A stretch of DNA of 64,000 nt from Pseudonocardia terrae (GTDB lineage: Bacteria > Actinomycetota > Actinomycetes > Mycobacteriales > Pseudonocardiaceae): positions 38,458-102,457 of the forward strand of contig NZ_JAJTTE010000025.1 of the NCBI RefSeq assembly GCF_021343995.1. The letters run 5' to 3'. The position numbers and the translations under genes are program-made. Under the pieces are notes generated by a model. The model was given only the letters and a program-made list of their open reading frames with translations, was not told the DNA's origin and did not search any database. Shown here piece after piece: positions 15,867-23,356 of the stretch (the first letter of the stretch is position 1; each line of letters begins with the position of its first letter).

Positions 15867-16574
15867 GCCGAAGGCCAGCACGAACTCCTCCGCCGACCGC
15901 GGCCGGAACACGACGTTGGAGCGGCGGACGTCGAGCAGCGGGGAGTGCGGCTCCTCCGAGTACCGGTGTCCAGGGTAGACGACAGGGTTGCCGGCGAGGG
16001 ACCCGAGCCGCTGCAGGCTCCGGTACATCGCCTCGACGTCGCCGCCCGGGAAGTCCGTGCGGCCGCAGCCCTGCAGGAACAGGGTGTCGCCCGCGACCAG
16101 CCGCCCGTCGACCAGGAAGCACTGGCTGCCGGGCGTGTGACCGGGGGTGTGCAGCAGCCGCACGGGGATGTCGCCGACCTGAACCACGTCGTCGTTCTCG
16201 TGCAGCGTCAGGTCGGTGGCGCAGAGCCCGGTGACCTTGGTGACCCACTCGGCCTCGGTCTTCTGCACGTGCACCCTTACCGGGGTGCGCGCGAGCAGCC
16301 CGGTGAGGCCCTCGAGGTCGAAGCCCATCATCGTGCCGCCGACGTGGTCGGGATGGTGGTGCGTGGCGAGCACCCCGGTCAGCCGCATGCCGTCGGCCTC
16401 GAGCAGGTCGAGCAGGTCGTCGGGGGCGTAGGCGGGGTCGACGACGACGGCCTCGCGGGACTCCTCGTCCCCGATCAGGTAGGCGAAGTTGACCATCTGG
16501 GTGGCGACCCGGTCCCCGACCGCGAAGTCCCGTCCGGACAGCAGCTGCCTGAAGTACAGCCCCGACCCACTCAT
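15864..16574 (-). CDS. Metallo-beta-lactamase-fold hydrolase (glyoxalase II / persulfide dioxygenase-like)
   Basis: 236 residues. ATHHHPDHVGG is the canonical metal-binding HxHxDH motif. The remaining ligands are the histidine in LLHTPGHTPGSQCFL, the aspartate in LVAGDTLFLQGCGRTDFPGG and the histidine in VYPGHRYSEEPHS. The GRTDFPGG and pattern of ligands resemble glyoxalase II-like and persulfide dioxygenase-like branches; the substrate cannot be fixed. ATG 16574 lies 6 bases downstream of a minus-strand TAGGCT that is part of a palindrome shared with the divergent aminopeptidase gene, so both transcripts appear leaderless. Confidence 0.88.
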   Translation of the reverse strand: MSGSGLYFRQLLSGRDFAVGDRVATQMVNFAYLIGDEESREAVVVDPAYAPDDLLDLLEADGMRLTGVLATHHHPDHVGGTMMGFDLEGLTGLLARTPVRVHVQKTEAEWVTKVTGLCATDLTLHENDDVVQVGDIPVRLLHTPGHTPGSQCFLVDGRLVAGDTLFLQGCGRTDFPGGDVEAMYRSLQRLGSLAGNPVVYPGHRYSEEPHSPLLDVRRSNVVFRPRSAEEFVLAFG

Positions 16575-16580
16575 GCACCC

Positions 16581-16590
16581 AGCCTAGGCT
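16581..16590. promoter_or_regulatory. Bidirectional -10 palindrome between two divergent genes
   Basis: AGCCTAGGCT is a perfect 10-base palindrome. Read on the plus strand it contains TAGGCT (16585-16590), 7 bases before ATG 16598. Read on the minus strand it contains TAGGCT (16586-16581), 6 bases before ATG 16574. Only 23 bases separate the two start codons and neither has a Shine-Dalgarno. Confidence 0.6.
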
Positions 16591-16597
16591 GAGCGCC

Positions 16598-17716
16598 ATG
16601 ACCGTTGGCGTCCCGACCAGCACCCGAGCCGAAGCCGTGCGCCGCGAGGCCCTCCGCGAGCGGGTGCGCGCCGCGGGGCTCGACGGGCTGCTGGTCACCG
16701 ACCTCGTGAACGTCCGGTACCTGACCGGGTTCACCGGCTCCAACGGCGCCCTGCTGCTCGCCGCGACGGACGACGCGGGCAGCCGCTTCGGCACGGACGG
16801 CCGGTACACGACCCAGGCCGCCACCGAGGTGCCGGACGTGCCGCCGGTGATCGAGCGGGCGACGGCACTGGCCCTCGCCGCGCGGGCGTCGGTGCTCGGG
16901 ATCCGCCGACTCGGCTTCGAGTCCGACGCCGTGACCGTCGACGCCCACACCGCCCTGACCGCGGCGGCCGAGGGCACGACGCTGGAGCGGGCGCCCGGGC
17001 TGGTCGCGCAGCTGCGGGCGATCAAGGACGACACCGAGATCGAGGCGATCCGGCGAGCCTGCGCCCTCGCCGACACGGCGCTGACCGACCTGCTCGCGGC
17101 GGGGGGCGTCCGGGCGGCCCGGACCGAACGGGAGATCGCCCTGGACCTGGAGTTCCGGATGCGCGGGCTCGGGGCGGACGGGCCGTCGTTCGACTCGATC
17201 GTCGCCGCGGGCCCGAACTCCGCCATCCCGCACCACAGCCCGACCGACGCCGCGCTGCGCCCCGGCGATCTCCTCAAGCTCGACTTCGGCGCGCTGGTCG
17301 GCGGCTACCACTCGGACATGACCCGCACGCTGGTGCTGGGCCGGGCGGCGAACTGGCAGCGCGAGCTGTACGACCTGGTCCGCGGGGCGCAGGCCGCCGG
17401 GTGCGCCGCGGTGGGCGCCGGGGTGCCCGCCGCGGAGGTCGACGCCGCCTCCCGCGAGCCGATCACCGCCGCGGGGCGGGGCCCGGAGTTCCTGCACGGC
17501 CTGGGTCACGGCGTCGGGCTGCAGATCCACGAGGCCCCGGCGCTGTCGGCGGCGTCGAAGGACATGCTGGAGGCGGGCATGGCCGTGACCGTCGAGCCCG
17601 GCGTCTACCTGGCCGGCCGGGGCGGCGTGCGGATCGAGGACACGCTGGTCGTGTCCGGGGCCGGGCCGGCCGAGGCCCTGACCGGGTTCACCAAGGAGCT
17701 CGTCGAGGTGGCCTGA
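16598..17716 (+). CDS. Xaa-Pro aminopeptidase / prolidase-family M24B peptidase
   Basis: 372 residues with the pita-bread fold. The N-terminal creatinase-like domain (about 1-130) contains GLLVTDLVNVRYLTGFTGSNG. The catalytic domain holds the five metal ligands: the aspartates in LKLDFGALVGGYHSDMTRT, the histidine in LHGLGHGVGLQIHEAP, and the glutamates in TVEPGVYLAGRGGVRIEDT. It removes N-terminal residues before proline. The place upstream of efp matches PepQ in mycobacteria. ATG 16598 follows the shared TAGGCT box. Confidence 0.93.
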   Translation: MTVGVPTSTRAEAVRREALRERVRAAGLDGLLVTDLVNVRYLTGFTGSNGALLLAATDDAGSRFGTDGRYTTQAATEVPDVPPVIERATALALAARASVLGIRRLGFESDAVTVDAHTALTAAAEGTTLERAPGLVAQLRAIKDDTEIEAIRRACALADTALTDLLAAGGVRAARTEREIALDLEFRMRGLGADGPSFDSIVAAGPNSAIPHHSPTDAALRPGDLLKLDFGALVGGYHSDMTRTLVLGRAANWQRELYDLVRGAQAAGCAAVGAGVPAAEVDAASREPITAAGRGPEFLHGLGHGVGLQIHEAPALSAASKDMLEAGMAVTVEPGVYLAGRGGVRIEDTLVVSGAGPAEALTGFTKELVEVA

Positions 17717-17924
17717 CCCGGGGTGACGTTCGTGCGCGGGCGTGCACCGGTATCCTCGACGGCGGTTCGGCGGGGCCGGCCCGGGCGGGAGTCCGGACGC
17801 CGCCGCCGAGAGCAGCATCCGCCGCGTGCGGTCGTACCGGTTCGTCACCCGTCGTCACGGTCGGCACACGCGCGCCCCTCCGTACGACCCTGCACGACCG
17901 CGACGAACCAGGAGAGACCCGCAC
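17717..17924. promoter_or_regulatory. Region upstream of efp
   Basis: 208 bases with no supported gene. TATCCT at 17751-17756 is a reasonable -10 box, which would give efp a leader of about 160 bases. No riboswitch or terminator is apparent. Confidence 0.3.
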
Positions 17925-18488
17925 GTGGCCACCACGAACGACCTGAAGAACGGCTTGGTGCTCAACCTGGAGGGCCAGCTGTGGTCGGTCCAGGCGTTCC
18001 AGCACGTCAAGCCCGGCAAGGGCGGCGCCTTCGTGCGCACCACGCTGAAGAACGTGATGACCGGCAAGGTCGTCGACAAGACCTTCAACGCCGGCACCAA
18101 GGTCGACACCGCGACGGTCGACCGCCGCGACATGACCTACCTGTACCGCGACGGCGCGGACTTCGTCTTCATGGACGGGGACACCTACGACCAGCTCCCC
18201 ATCCCGGAGAACGTGGTTGGCGACGCCGCGAACTACCTGCTGGAGAACCAGGTCGCGCAGGTCAGCTTCCACGAGGACAGCCCGCTGTTCATCGAGCTGC
18301 CCACGTCGGTCGAGCTGGTCATCAGCCACACCGATCCGGGCCTGCAGGGCGACCGCTCCACCGGCGGCACCAAGCCCGCCACGCTGGAGACGGGCGCGGA
18401 GATCCAGGTCCCGCTGTTCCTCGAGACCGGCACCAAGGTGAAGGTCGACACCCGCGACGGCCGGTACCTCGGCCGCGTCAGCAGCTGA
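17925..18488 (+). CDS. efp: Translation elongation factor P
   Basis: 187 residues, the standard length, with three beta-barrel domains. EF-P binds between the ribosomal P and E sites and relieves stalling at polyproline. The domain I loop reads KPGKGGAF, the actinobacterial form. Unlike E. coli-type EF-P no modification gene (epmA/epmB) is nearby. The C-terminal barrel ends VDTRDGRYLGRVSS. GTG 17925 has AGGAGAG well placed. nusB begins one base after the stop, so the two form an operon. Confidence 0.98.
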   Translation: MATTNDLKNGLVLNLEGQLWSVQAFQHVKPGKGGAFVRTTLKNVMTGKVVDKTFNAGTKVDTATVDRRDMTYLYRDGADFVFMDGDTYDQLPIPENVVGDAANYLLENQVAQVSFHEDSPLFIELPTSVELVISHTDPGLQGDRSTGGTKPATLETGAEIQVPLFLETGTKVKVDTRDGRYLGRVSS

Positions 18489-18489
18489 C

Positions 18490-18909
18490 GTGCGGGCCAG
18501 GACCAAGGCCCGCAAGCGCGCCCTCGACATCCTCTTCGAGTCCGAGGCGCGCGGCGCCGACCCGCTCGGAGTGCTGACCCAGCGCCGCGAGACGGACGAC
18601 GCGCCGCCCGTCTCGGACTACGCCGCGCTGCTGGTGCGCGGCGTGGTGGAGAACCGCGAGCGCATCGACCAGCTCCTCGCCGAGCACGCCGAGGGCTGGA
18701 CGGTCGCGCGGATGCCCGCCGTCGACCGCACGTTGTTGCGGATCGGCGTCTACGAGCTGCTCTGGGTGGACGAGATCGACGACCCGGTGGCGATCACCGA
18801 GGCGGTCGAGCTCGCCCGCACCCTGTCGACGGACGACTCGCCGCGCTTCCTCAACGGCGTCCTCGGCCGGATCGCGGACATCGCCGAGCACCTCCGCGCG
18901 ACGCTCTGA
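18490..18909 (+). CDS. nusB: Transcription antitermination factor NusB
   Basis: 139 residues, all helical. It binds boxA RNA with S10 (NusE) in rRNA antitermination. The start RARTKARKRALDILFESEARG and the C-terminal half with DRTLLRIGVYELLW and DDSPRFLNGVLGRIAD are diagnostic. GTG 18490 lies one base after the efp stop. Immediately downstream is the first copy of the 22-base palindromic repeat (from 18912), which could act as the transcript's terminal hairpin. Confidence 0.96.
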   Translation: MRARTKARKRALDILFESEARGADPLGVLTQRRETDDAPPVSDYAALLVRGVVENRERIDQLLAEHAEGWTVARMPAVDRTLLRIGVYELLWVDEIDDPVAITEAVELARTLSTDDSPRFLNGVLGRIADIAEHLRATL

Positions 18910-18911
18910 CG

Positions 18912-19057
18912 CGCATTATGGAGTCATAATGCGGTTTTGGGCGCGCCCAGATCGCAGTACGGAACCATAATGCGATTGGGGATGGGTCCTGATCGCAGTA
19001 TGGAACCCAGGATGGGGTCTTGCGCGTCCCCGAGCCGCATCATGGTTCCAGAGCGCG
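18912..19057. repeat. Array A: four 22-base palindromic repeats at 41-42-base period
   Basis: Copies at 18912-18933, 18953-18974, 18994-19015 and 19036-19057. The consensus has ten-base arms CGCATTATGG and CCATAATGCG around a two-base centre. Copy 1 has intact nine-base arms CGCATTATG/CATAATGCG; copies 2-4 are partly decayed. The 19-20-base spacers also resemble each other (GGGnGnnCCnGAT before copies 2 and 3). The array fills the convergent gap between nusB and the short-chain dehydrogenase. It is visibly AT-rich against its surroundings. Confidence 0.85.
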
Positions 19058-19068
19058 CCCAGGCGTGG

Positions 19069-19794
19069 TCAGCCGAAGCGGCGCGAGGCCCGGGCGAACA
19101 GGGCCGGAGCGGCCCCGTGCACTTTCGCGCCCAGGGCCAGCCACCGTGGGACGACGATCTCCACGGACCCGCGCCGGATCCCGTGGGCGATCTCCTCGGC
19201 CACCCGGTCGGCGCGGATCGGCCGCGGGAACCGCCGGTCGTACTCCCGGCCGCGGCGGCCGAAGTAGGGCGTGTCCACGGCGCCGGGCAGCACCGTCGTC
19301 ACGCCGACCTCGGGCGCCTCGATCCGCACCGCGTCGGCGAAGCCACGCAGACCCGCCTTCGTGGCGGAGTACACGGCCTCGCCGGCTACCCCGAGGGCCG
19401 CGATCGAGGCCACGAACACGAGGTGCCCGCGTTCGGCACGCAGGCCGGGCAGCAGGGCACGGGTGAGCTGGACCGGCGCCCGCAGGTTCAGGTCGATCAG
19501 CTCGTCGACCCGGGCAGGGGAGAGCTCCTCCAGCGGCCCGGCGGCACCGACCCCCGCACAATGGACGACGAGTGCGGGCCGGGCGGGCAGCGCGTCGAGC
19601 AGGGTGTCGACACCCGCGGCGAGGTCGGCGACCACCGCCTTCGCCCCGGTTCGCTCGGCGACCTGCTGCAGCCGCTCCGGGTCCCGCCCGGTGAGCACGA
19701 GCCGCGCGCCGTCGCCCGCGAGGCGCTGCGCCACCGCGGTGCCGATCCCCGACGACGCCCCGGTCACCAGCGCGACCCGGCCCGAGACCCTCAT
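19069..19794 (-). CDS. Short-chain dehydrogenase/reductase (SDR)
   Basis: 241 residues. Classical SDR features: the cofactor motif TGASSGIG (GxxxGxG), the NNAG-equivalent region HCAGVGAAG, the catalytic serine in LVFVASIAALG and the YSATK active site. The substrate is unknown. An upstream in-frame ATG at 19821 would add nine residues read through a repeat copy. ATG 19794 is preferred because GGAG lies just ahead of it and the SDR fold begins directly afterwards. The gene is bracketed by two arrays of palindromic repeats. Confidence 0.88.
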   Translation of the reverse strand: MRVSGRVALVTGASSGIGTAVAQRLAGDGARLVLTGRDPERLQQVAERTGAKAVVADLAAGVDTLLDALPARPALVVHCAGVGAAGPLEELSPARVDELIDLNLRAPVQLTRALLPGLRAERGHLVFVASIAALGVAGEAVYSATKAGLRGFADAVRIEAPEVGVTTVLPGAVDTPYFGRRGREYDRRFPRPIRADRVAEEIAHGIRRGSVEIVVPRWLALGAKVHGAAPALFARASRRFG

Positions 19795-19803
19795 CACGCA
19801 CTC

Positions 19804-19907
19804 CGCACCATGGATCCACAACGTCCACAGAACGGCCCAGAAACCGCATTATGGTTCCATAATGCGAAAAGGACGCGGGAATTTCGAGAGTATGGTTCCA
19901 TGATGCG
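19804..19907. repeat. Array B: three 22-base palindromic repeats at 41-base period
   Basis: Copies at 19804-19825 (degenerate, 15 of 22 consensus positions), 19845-19866 (perfect: arms CGCATTATGG/CCATAATGCG around TT) and 19886-19907 (right half intact). Copy starts are exactly 41 bases apart, as in array A. The array lies between the stop of the DMT transporter gene and the SDR start. The degenerate copy overlaps the last base of the SDR ribosome-binding region on the minus strand. Confidence 0.85.
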
Positions 19908-19909
19908 GC

Positions 19910-20833
19910 TCATCCGGGGGCCACGTCCGGCCGGTGGGGACCCGAGGCCGCGTGCTGGGCGTCGAGCTCGTGGAGCAGACGGCTGCCGCGCAGGGTGATG
20001 AAGGCGATCCCGGCGATCACCACGACGGCGGCGAAGCACTGCCCGCCGAGCAGCGCCGGCGAGGAGTCGAGCCGCTCGCCCAGCCACGACACGCCGATCA
20101 GCACCGCGACCACCGGATCCACGCTGGTGATCACGGCGACGGCCGGCGACACCATCCGCCCCTGCTGGAAGGTGTTCTGGCTGAGCAGGAAGCCGATCGG
20201 CCCGATCACGCACACCGCGTAGAGCGTGGCGTGCTGGAACGGCTCGAGCAGCCCGATCCGCAGCTGCCCCGTGACGACCTTCATCAGTCCGGCCGTGACG
20301 CCGTACATGATCCCGGTCGCCAGGGCGAGGGCCAGCACGCGCGTGGGGTGCCTCACCAGCGAGGAGTACACGATCGAACCGACCACGGCGGCGGCGAGCG
20401 CGATCGCGAGCGGCAGCCCGCCCCAGACGTCGACGTGCTCCTGCTCCGACGGCACCGGGCGCGCGAGCAGCAGGAACGCGGCGATCCCGGCGGCGCAGAG
20501 CAGCGCGCCGAGCAGGATCAGCGGGTCCGGACGGCGGCGCGACATCAGCGAGGAGAACGCCGCCGCGAACACCACCCCGGTGACCAGCAGCGGCTGCACG
20601 ACGGCGATCGCGCCGTACGCGAGGGCGATGAGCTGCAGCAACAGCGCCACGACGGTGGCGACCAGGCCGAGCAGCCACATCGGCCGCCGGGCCAGCGTGG
20701 TGATCAGCCGGGGGCTCAGCGTCGGCGCGGTCTCCACCTCGTGTGTGGCGCGCTGCTGGGCGGCGGTGGCGAGCCCGAACCCGGCCGCCCCGAGCACGGC
20801 GGCAGGGACCGCGATCAGCATGTCGCCGTCCAT
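19910..20833 (-). CDS. DMT-family (EamA-like) transporter
   Basis: 307 residues, about nine or ten membrane helices. Two internally related halves, with a first helix MLIAVPAAVLGAAGFGLATAAQQRA and repeated GALLCAAGIAAFLL / GGQCFAAVVVIAGIAFI segments, typify drug/metabolite transporters. The C-terminal tail is soluble and histidine-rich. The substrate cannot be inferred. ATG 20833 has GGGGGG about 8 bases upstream; the longer frame to 20923 would cross a direct repeat and lacks a signal. SDR lies downstream on the same strand across array B. Confidence 0.82.
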   Translation of the reverse strand: MDGDMLIAVPAAVLGAAGFGLATAAQQRATHEVETAPTLSPRLITTLARRPMWLLGLVATVVALLLQLIALAYGAIAVVQPLLVTGVVFAAAFSSLMSRRRPDPLILLGALLCAAGIAAFLLLARPVPSEQEHVDVWGGLPLAIALAAAVVGSIVYSSLVRHPTRVLALALATGIMYGVTAGLMKVVTGQLRIGLLEPFQHATLYAVCVIGPIGFLLSQNTFQQGRMVSPAVAVITSVDPVVAVLIGVSWLGERLDSSPALLGGQCFAAVVVIAGIAFITLRGSRLLHELDAQHAASGPHRPDVAPG

Positions 20834-20888
20834 CCTCACCACCCCCCGTCGCACACGTGCCCGACCTCCCGCCCAACGCCGCCGGTCG

Positions 20889-20932
20889 CTCCGCAAGCTT
20901 CGCTCGGTGCCGATACTCCGCAAGCTTCGCTC
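20889..20932. repeat. Two 17-base direct repeats centred on AAGCTT
   Basis: CTCCGCAAGCTTCGCTC occurs identically at 20889-20905 and 20916-20932, 27 bases apart. They lie between the DMT gene start and the 3' end of the glycosyltransferase-acyltransferase gene, whose stop (20931-20933) overlaps the second copy. Confidence 0.85.
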
Positions 20933-23297
20933 AGCGTCCGGGTAGCTGCATACTCTCCAACGACCGCCTCAGGCCAGCGGGTATTCCCTCGATCACGGGA
21001 AGTACGGCGGGGTCGGCGGTGATTCCCACGCACGTGTACCGGCCCCAGTGCAGCGCCCCGACGGCCAGCCCGACGCCGTCGGCGAGCGGCAGCACCGGCT
21101 GCACGGTCCTGATCAGCCCGCCGCGGATGTGCAGGGGGCGGCGCGCGCCCGGCATCACCGAGGCCAGCAGGTGGAAGAACCGACGGCCGTAGACCAGCTT
21201 CACCAGGGGCGCCTGCACCCGGCCGGGAAGCAGGCCCAGCGCGGCCAGCACCGCCGCGGCGCCCTCCGGCTGCCCCGCCGACGAGCCCGCGGCCAGCGCC
21301 CGGTCCACCCGGGCGATCCGCTCGGCCGTGGTCATCGGCCCGGTCGGCAGGTCCACCGACACCGCCGCCGTCCGGTTCCCGCCGGACCGGCTGCCCACGC
21401 CCGCGCGTGTGCGCGTCGTCATGGGCACCATCGTGCGGATCCGCGGCGGCGCGTCGAACTCCTCGTGCAGCGTCTGGGCCAGCGCGGCCAGGACCAGGAC
21501 CGTGGTGCCGACGCCGTGGGCCCGGGCGGCCCGGCGGACCTCGCCGCCGTCGAGGTCGACCGCCAGCCGCCGGGGCGCGGACCCGGAGCGCCCGACCAGC
21601 GGGGACCGCCCCGCGGGACCGGCCGTGGCCAGGCTCGCGATCCCGCGGACGACCGTGAGGGCCTGCCGGAGCCGGCCCCCGCTCCCCTCGCCGCCGGCGG
21701 AGGCCATCCGCGCGGCCGGTGTCCCGGCGTTCTCGTCGGTGAGCAGCCGGATCAGCCCGTCGGTCACCGCGAGGCCGTCGCCGAGGGCGTGGTGCACGCG
21801 CGCCAGCACCGCGGCATCGCCGGTGTCCGCACCGGCGGCCTGGAGCTCCCAGCCCAGGCCGGGGTCGAGGGCGTCGGCGAAGAACGCGGTGACCGCGTCG
21901 TCCCAGGTCGCGTGGTCCCCGTCCGGACCGATCCCCCAGACCGTCCGCCGGACGTGGGCCAACGGGTCCGGAACCGGCTCCGAGCGCCAGTGCAGCGGCC
22001 GCCCGGGCCGCGGCGGGGCCAGCCGCCGGGTGAGCAGGTCGAGGTGCGGTGCGCGCTCCCGGACCAGCGCGTCGAGATGTGCCACCCAGCCCTCGGCGGG
22101 CGCACCCTCCACCGTGATCCGGGCGCCGACCTGCTGCGGTACCTCCGGCGTCGCGGCGTGCACGAACAGGGCGTCCTGCGGGCGCAGCCGCTGCTCGACG
22201 GGCGACGCCCCGAGCCGGGCGAGGGCGGCGACGTCCCGGTCCAGGTCGCGGGCCTCGAGCCGGCGGCGCAGGTCCTTGACGACGACGGCCCGCGCGCCGG
22301 GATCGCGCAGCTCGGCGACCGCCTCCGCCACGCCCGACCGGCCGCGGCAGATCCGGGCGAGCCCCGCGGCGGCCAGCACCTCGGCGTTGGCCCGGCCGTG
22401 GCCGGGGATGGGGTCGGCGAGCAGCAGCGGGCGGGCGCAGGCGAGTGCCTCCAGCGCGGTGGCACCCCCGCCGTTGGTGATCACCAGGTCGGACTCCCGG
22501 GTGGCGGTGGCGGGGTCGTCGATCCAGTCGACGACGGTCAGCCGCCCGCCCTCCGGATGAAGCCGGGCCATCCGCTCCAGCCGCCGGCGGAGCGCGGGGA
22601 GCCGGCCTGTGGTGACGACCACCTCGGCGCCGGCGTCGAGCGCGCCCGCGCAGATCCCGGCGACGTCGCCGAAGGCCAGCGAGCCGCACGAGACGAGGAC
22701 CCGCGGCCGCTCCCGCGGCGCCTCCTCGGGCGGGCCGAACGCGGACACCACCGGCAGGGCGGCCACCCGGACCGGGGCGCCCGGGGCGGCCCGGCGCAGC
22801 AGCGCGGCCCCTTCCTCGGTGCTCACCAGGTGCAGGTCCAGCACCGGCGAGGCCCACAACGGGTGCGGGGCGGGGTCGTTGACCAGGGCGACGGCGGGGG
22901 CCGCCAGCCGGCCGCGGCGCCGCAGCCAGGCGAGGCCCGTGATGCCCTCCGGGAAGGTGGCCACGACCAGGTCCGGCCGGTGCTCGTGGAGTGTGGTCTC
23001 GAGGCCGCGACCGCTCCACCGTCCGATCACGGCACGGGTGCCGGCGCGGAAGACGGGTACGTGCCAGAGCAGACGGAAGTAGAGCTCGTACAACCAGGGC
23101 AGGTAGCGGATGCAGCCGGCGTACACGGCGCGGAACAGCGGTCCGGCGCGCCGGCCCATGCCGTCGAGGGTCTCGGTCCAGGTCACCTCGACGCCCGGCC
23201 ACGACCGTCGGGCGCGTTCCTCGACGGCACGGGCCGCCGCGTGGTGGCCTGCGCCCATACTGCCGGTGACCAGCAGCAACCGTTGCGGATCGGTCAT
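20931..23297 (-). CDS. Fusion: MGDG-synthase-like glycosyltransferase + wax ester synthase/DGAT-like acyltransferase
   Basis: 788 residues with two catalytic modules. Residues 1 to about 345 resemble MGDG synthase/GT28-type lipid glycosyltransferases: LLVTGSMGAGHHAAARAVEERA at the N-terminus, VNDPAPHPLWASPVLD, and a nucleotide-sugar-binding ITNGGGATALEALACARPLLLADPIPGHGRANAEVL. Residues from about 360 to 788 resemble WS/DGAT acyltransferases, with the catalytic HHxxxDG as H502-H-A-L-G-D-G508 and a conserved C-terminal RTMVPM and NRTAAVSVDLP region. The protein may glycosylate a lipid and acylate the product from acyl-CoA; the acceptor is unknown. ATG 23297 has AAGGA. A second glycosyltransferase is divergent from it and a hopanoid operon lies beyond. 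Confidence 0.85.
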   Translation of the reverse strand: MTDPQRLLLVTGSMGAGHHAAARAVEERARRSWPGVEVTWTETLDGMGRRAGPLFRAVYAGCIRYLPWLYELYFRLLWHVPVFRAGTRAVIGRWSGRGLETTLHEHRPDLVVATFPEGITGLAWLRRRGRLAAPAVALVNDPAPHPLWASPVLDLHLVSTEEGAALLRRAAPGAPVRVAALPVVSAFGPPEEAPRERPRVLVSCGSLAFGDVAGICAGALDAGAEVVVTTGRLPALRRRLERMARLHPEGGRLTVVDWIDDPATATRESDLVITNGGGATALEALACARPLLLADPIPGHGRANAEVLAAAGLARICRGRSGVAEAVAELRDPGARAVVVKDLRRRLEARDLDRDVAALARLGASPVEQRLRPQDALFVHAATPEVPQQVGARITVEGAPAEGWVAHLDALVRERAPHLDLLTRRLAPPRPGRPLHWRSEPVPDPLAHVRRTVWGIGPDGDHATWDDAVTAFFADALDPGLGWELQAAGADTGDAAVLARVHHALGDGLAVTDGLIRLLTDENAGTPAARMASAGGEGSGGRLRQALTVVRGIASLATAGPAGRSPLVGRSGSAPRRLAVDLDGGEVRRAARAHGVGTTVLVLAALAQTLHEEFDAPPRIRTMVPMTTRTRAGVGSRSGGNRTAAVSVDLPTGPMTTAERIARVDRALAAGSSAGQPEGAAAVLAALGLLPGRVQAPLVKLVYGRRFFHLLASVMPGARRPLHIRGGLIRTVQPVLPLADGVGLAVGALHWGRYTCVGITADPAVLPVIEGIPAGLRRSLESMQLPGR

Positions 23298-23343
23298 CAG
23301 TGTCCTTGCGTGCGGGGAGTGATCGAGCGGGGGGAGACGGGGG

Positions 23344-23349
23344 TATCGT
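23344..23349 (+). promoter_or_regulatory. -10 box of the second glycosyltransferase gene
   Basis: TATCGT ends 7 bases before ATG 23357 without a Shine-Dalgarno, suggesting a leaderless transcript. The intergenic region shared with the divergent fusion gene is only 59 bases. Confidence 0.45.
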
Positions 23350-23356
23350 GTCCTGT

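Noticed and set aside
18912..19057. CRISPR array
   Set aside because: Regular repeat-spacer spacing is CRISPR-like, but repeats diverge strongly, are full palindromes, spacers are 19-20 bases and resemble each other, and no cas gene is near.
19795..19821. Nine-residue N-terminal extension of the SDR
   Set aside because: It is read through a degenerate repeat copy and is not part of the SDR fold; ATG 19794 has the ribosome site.
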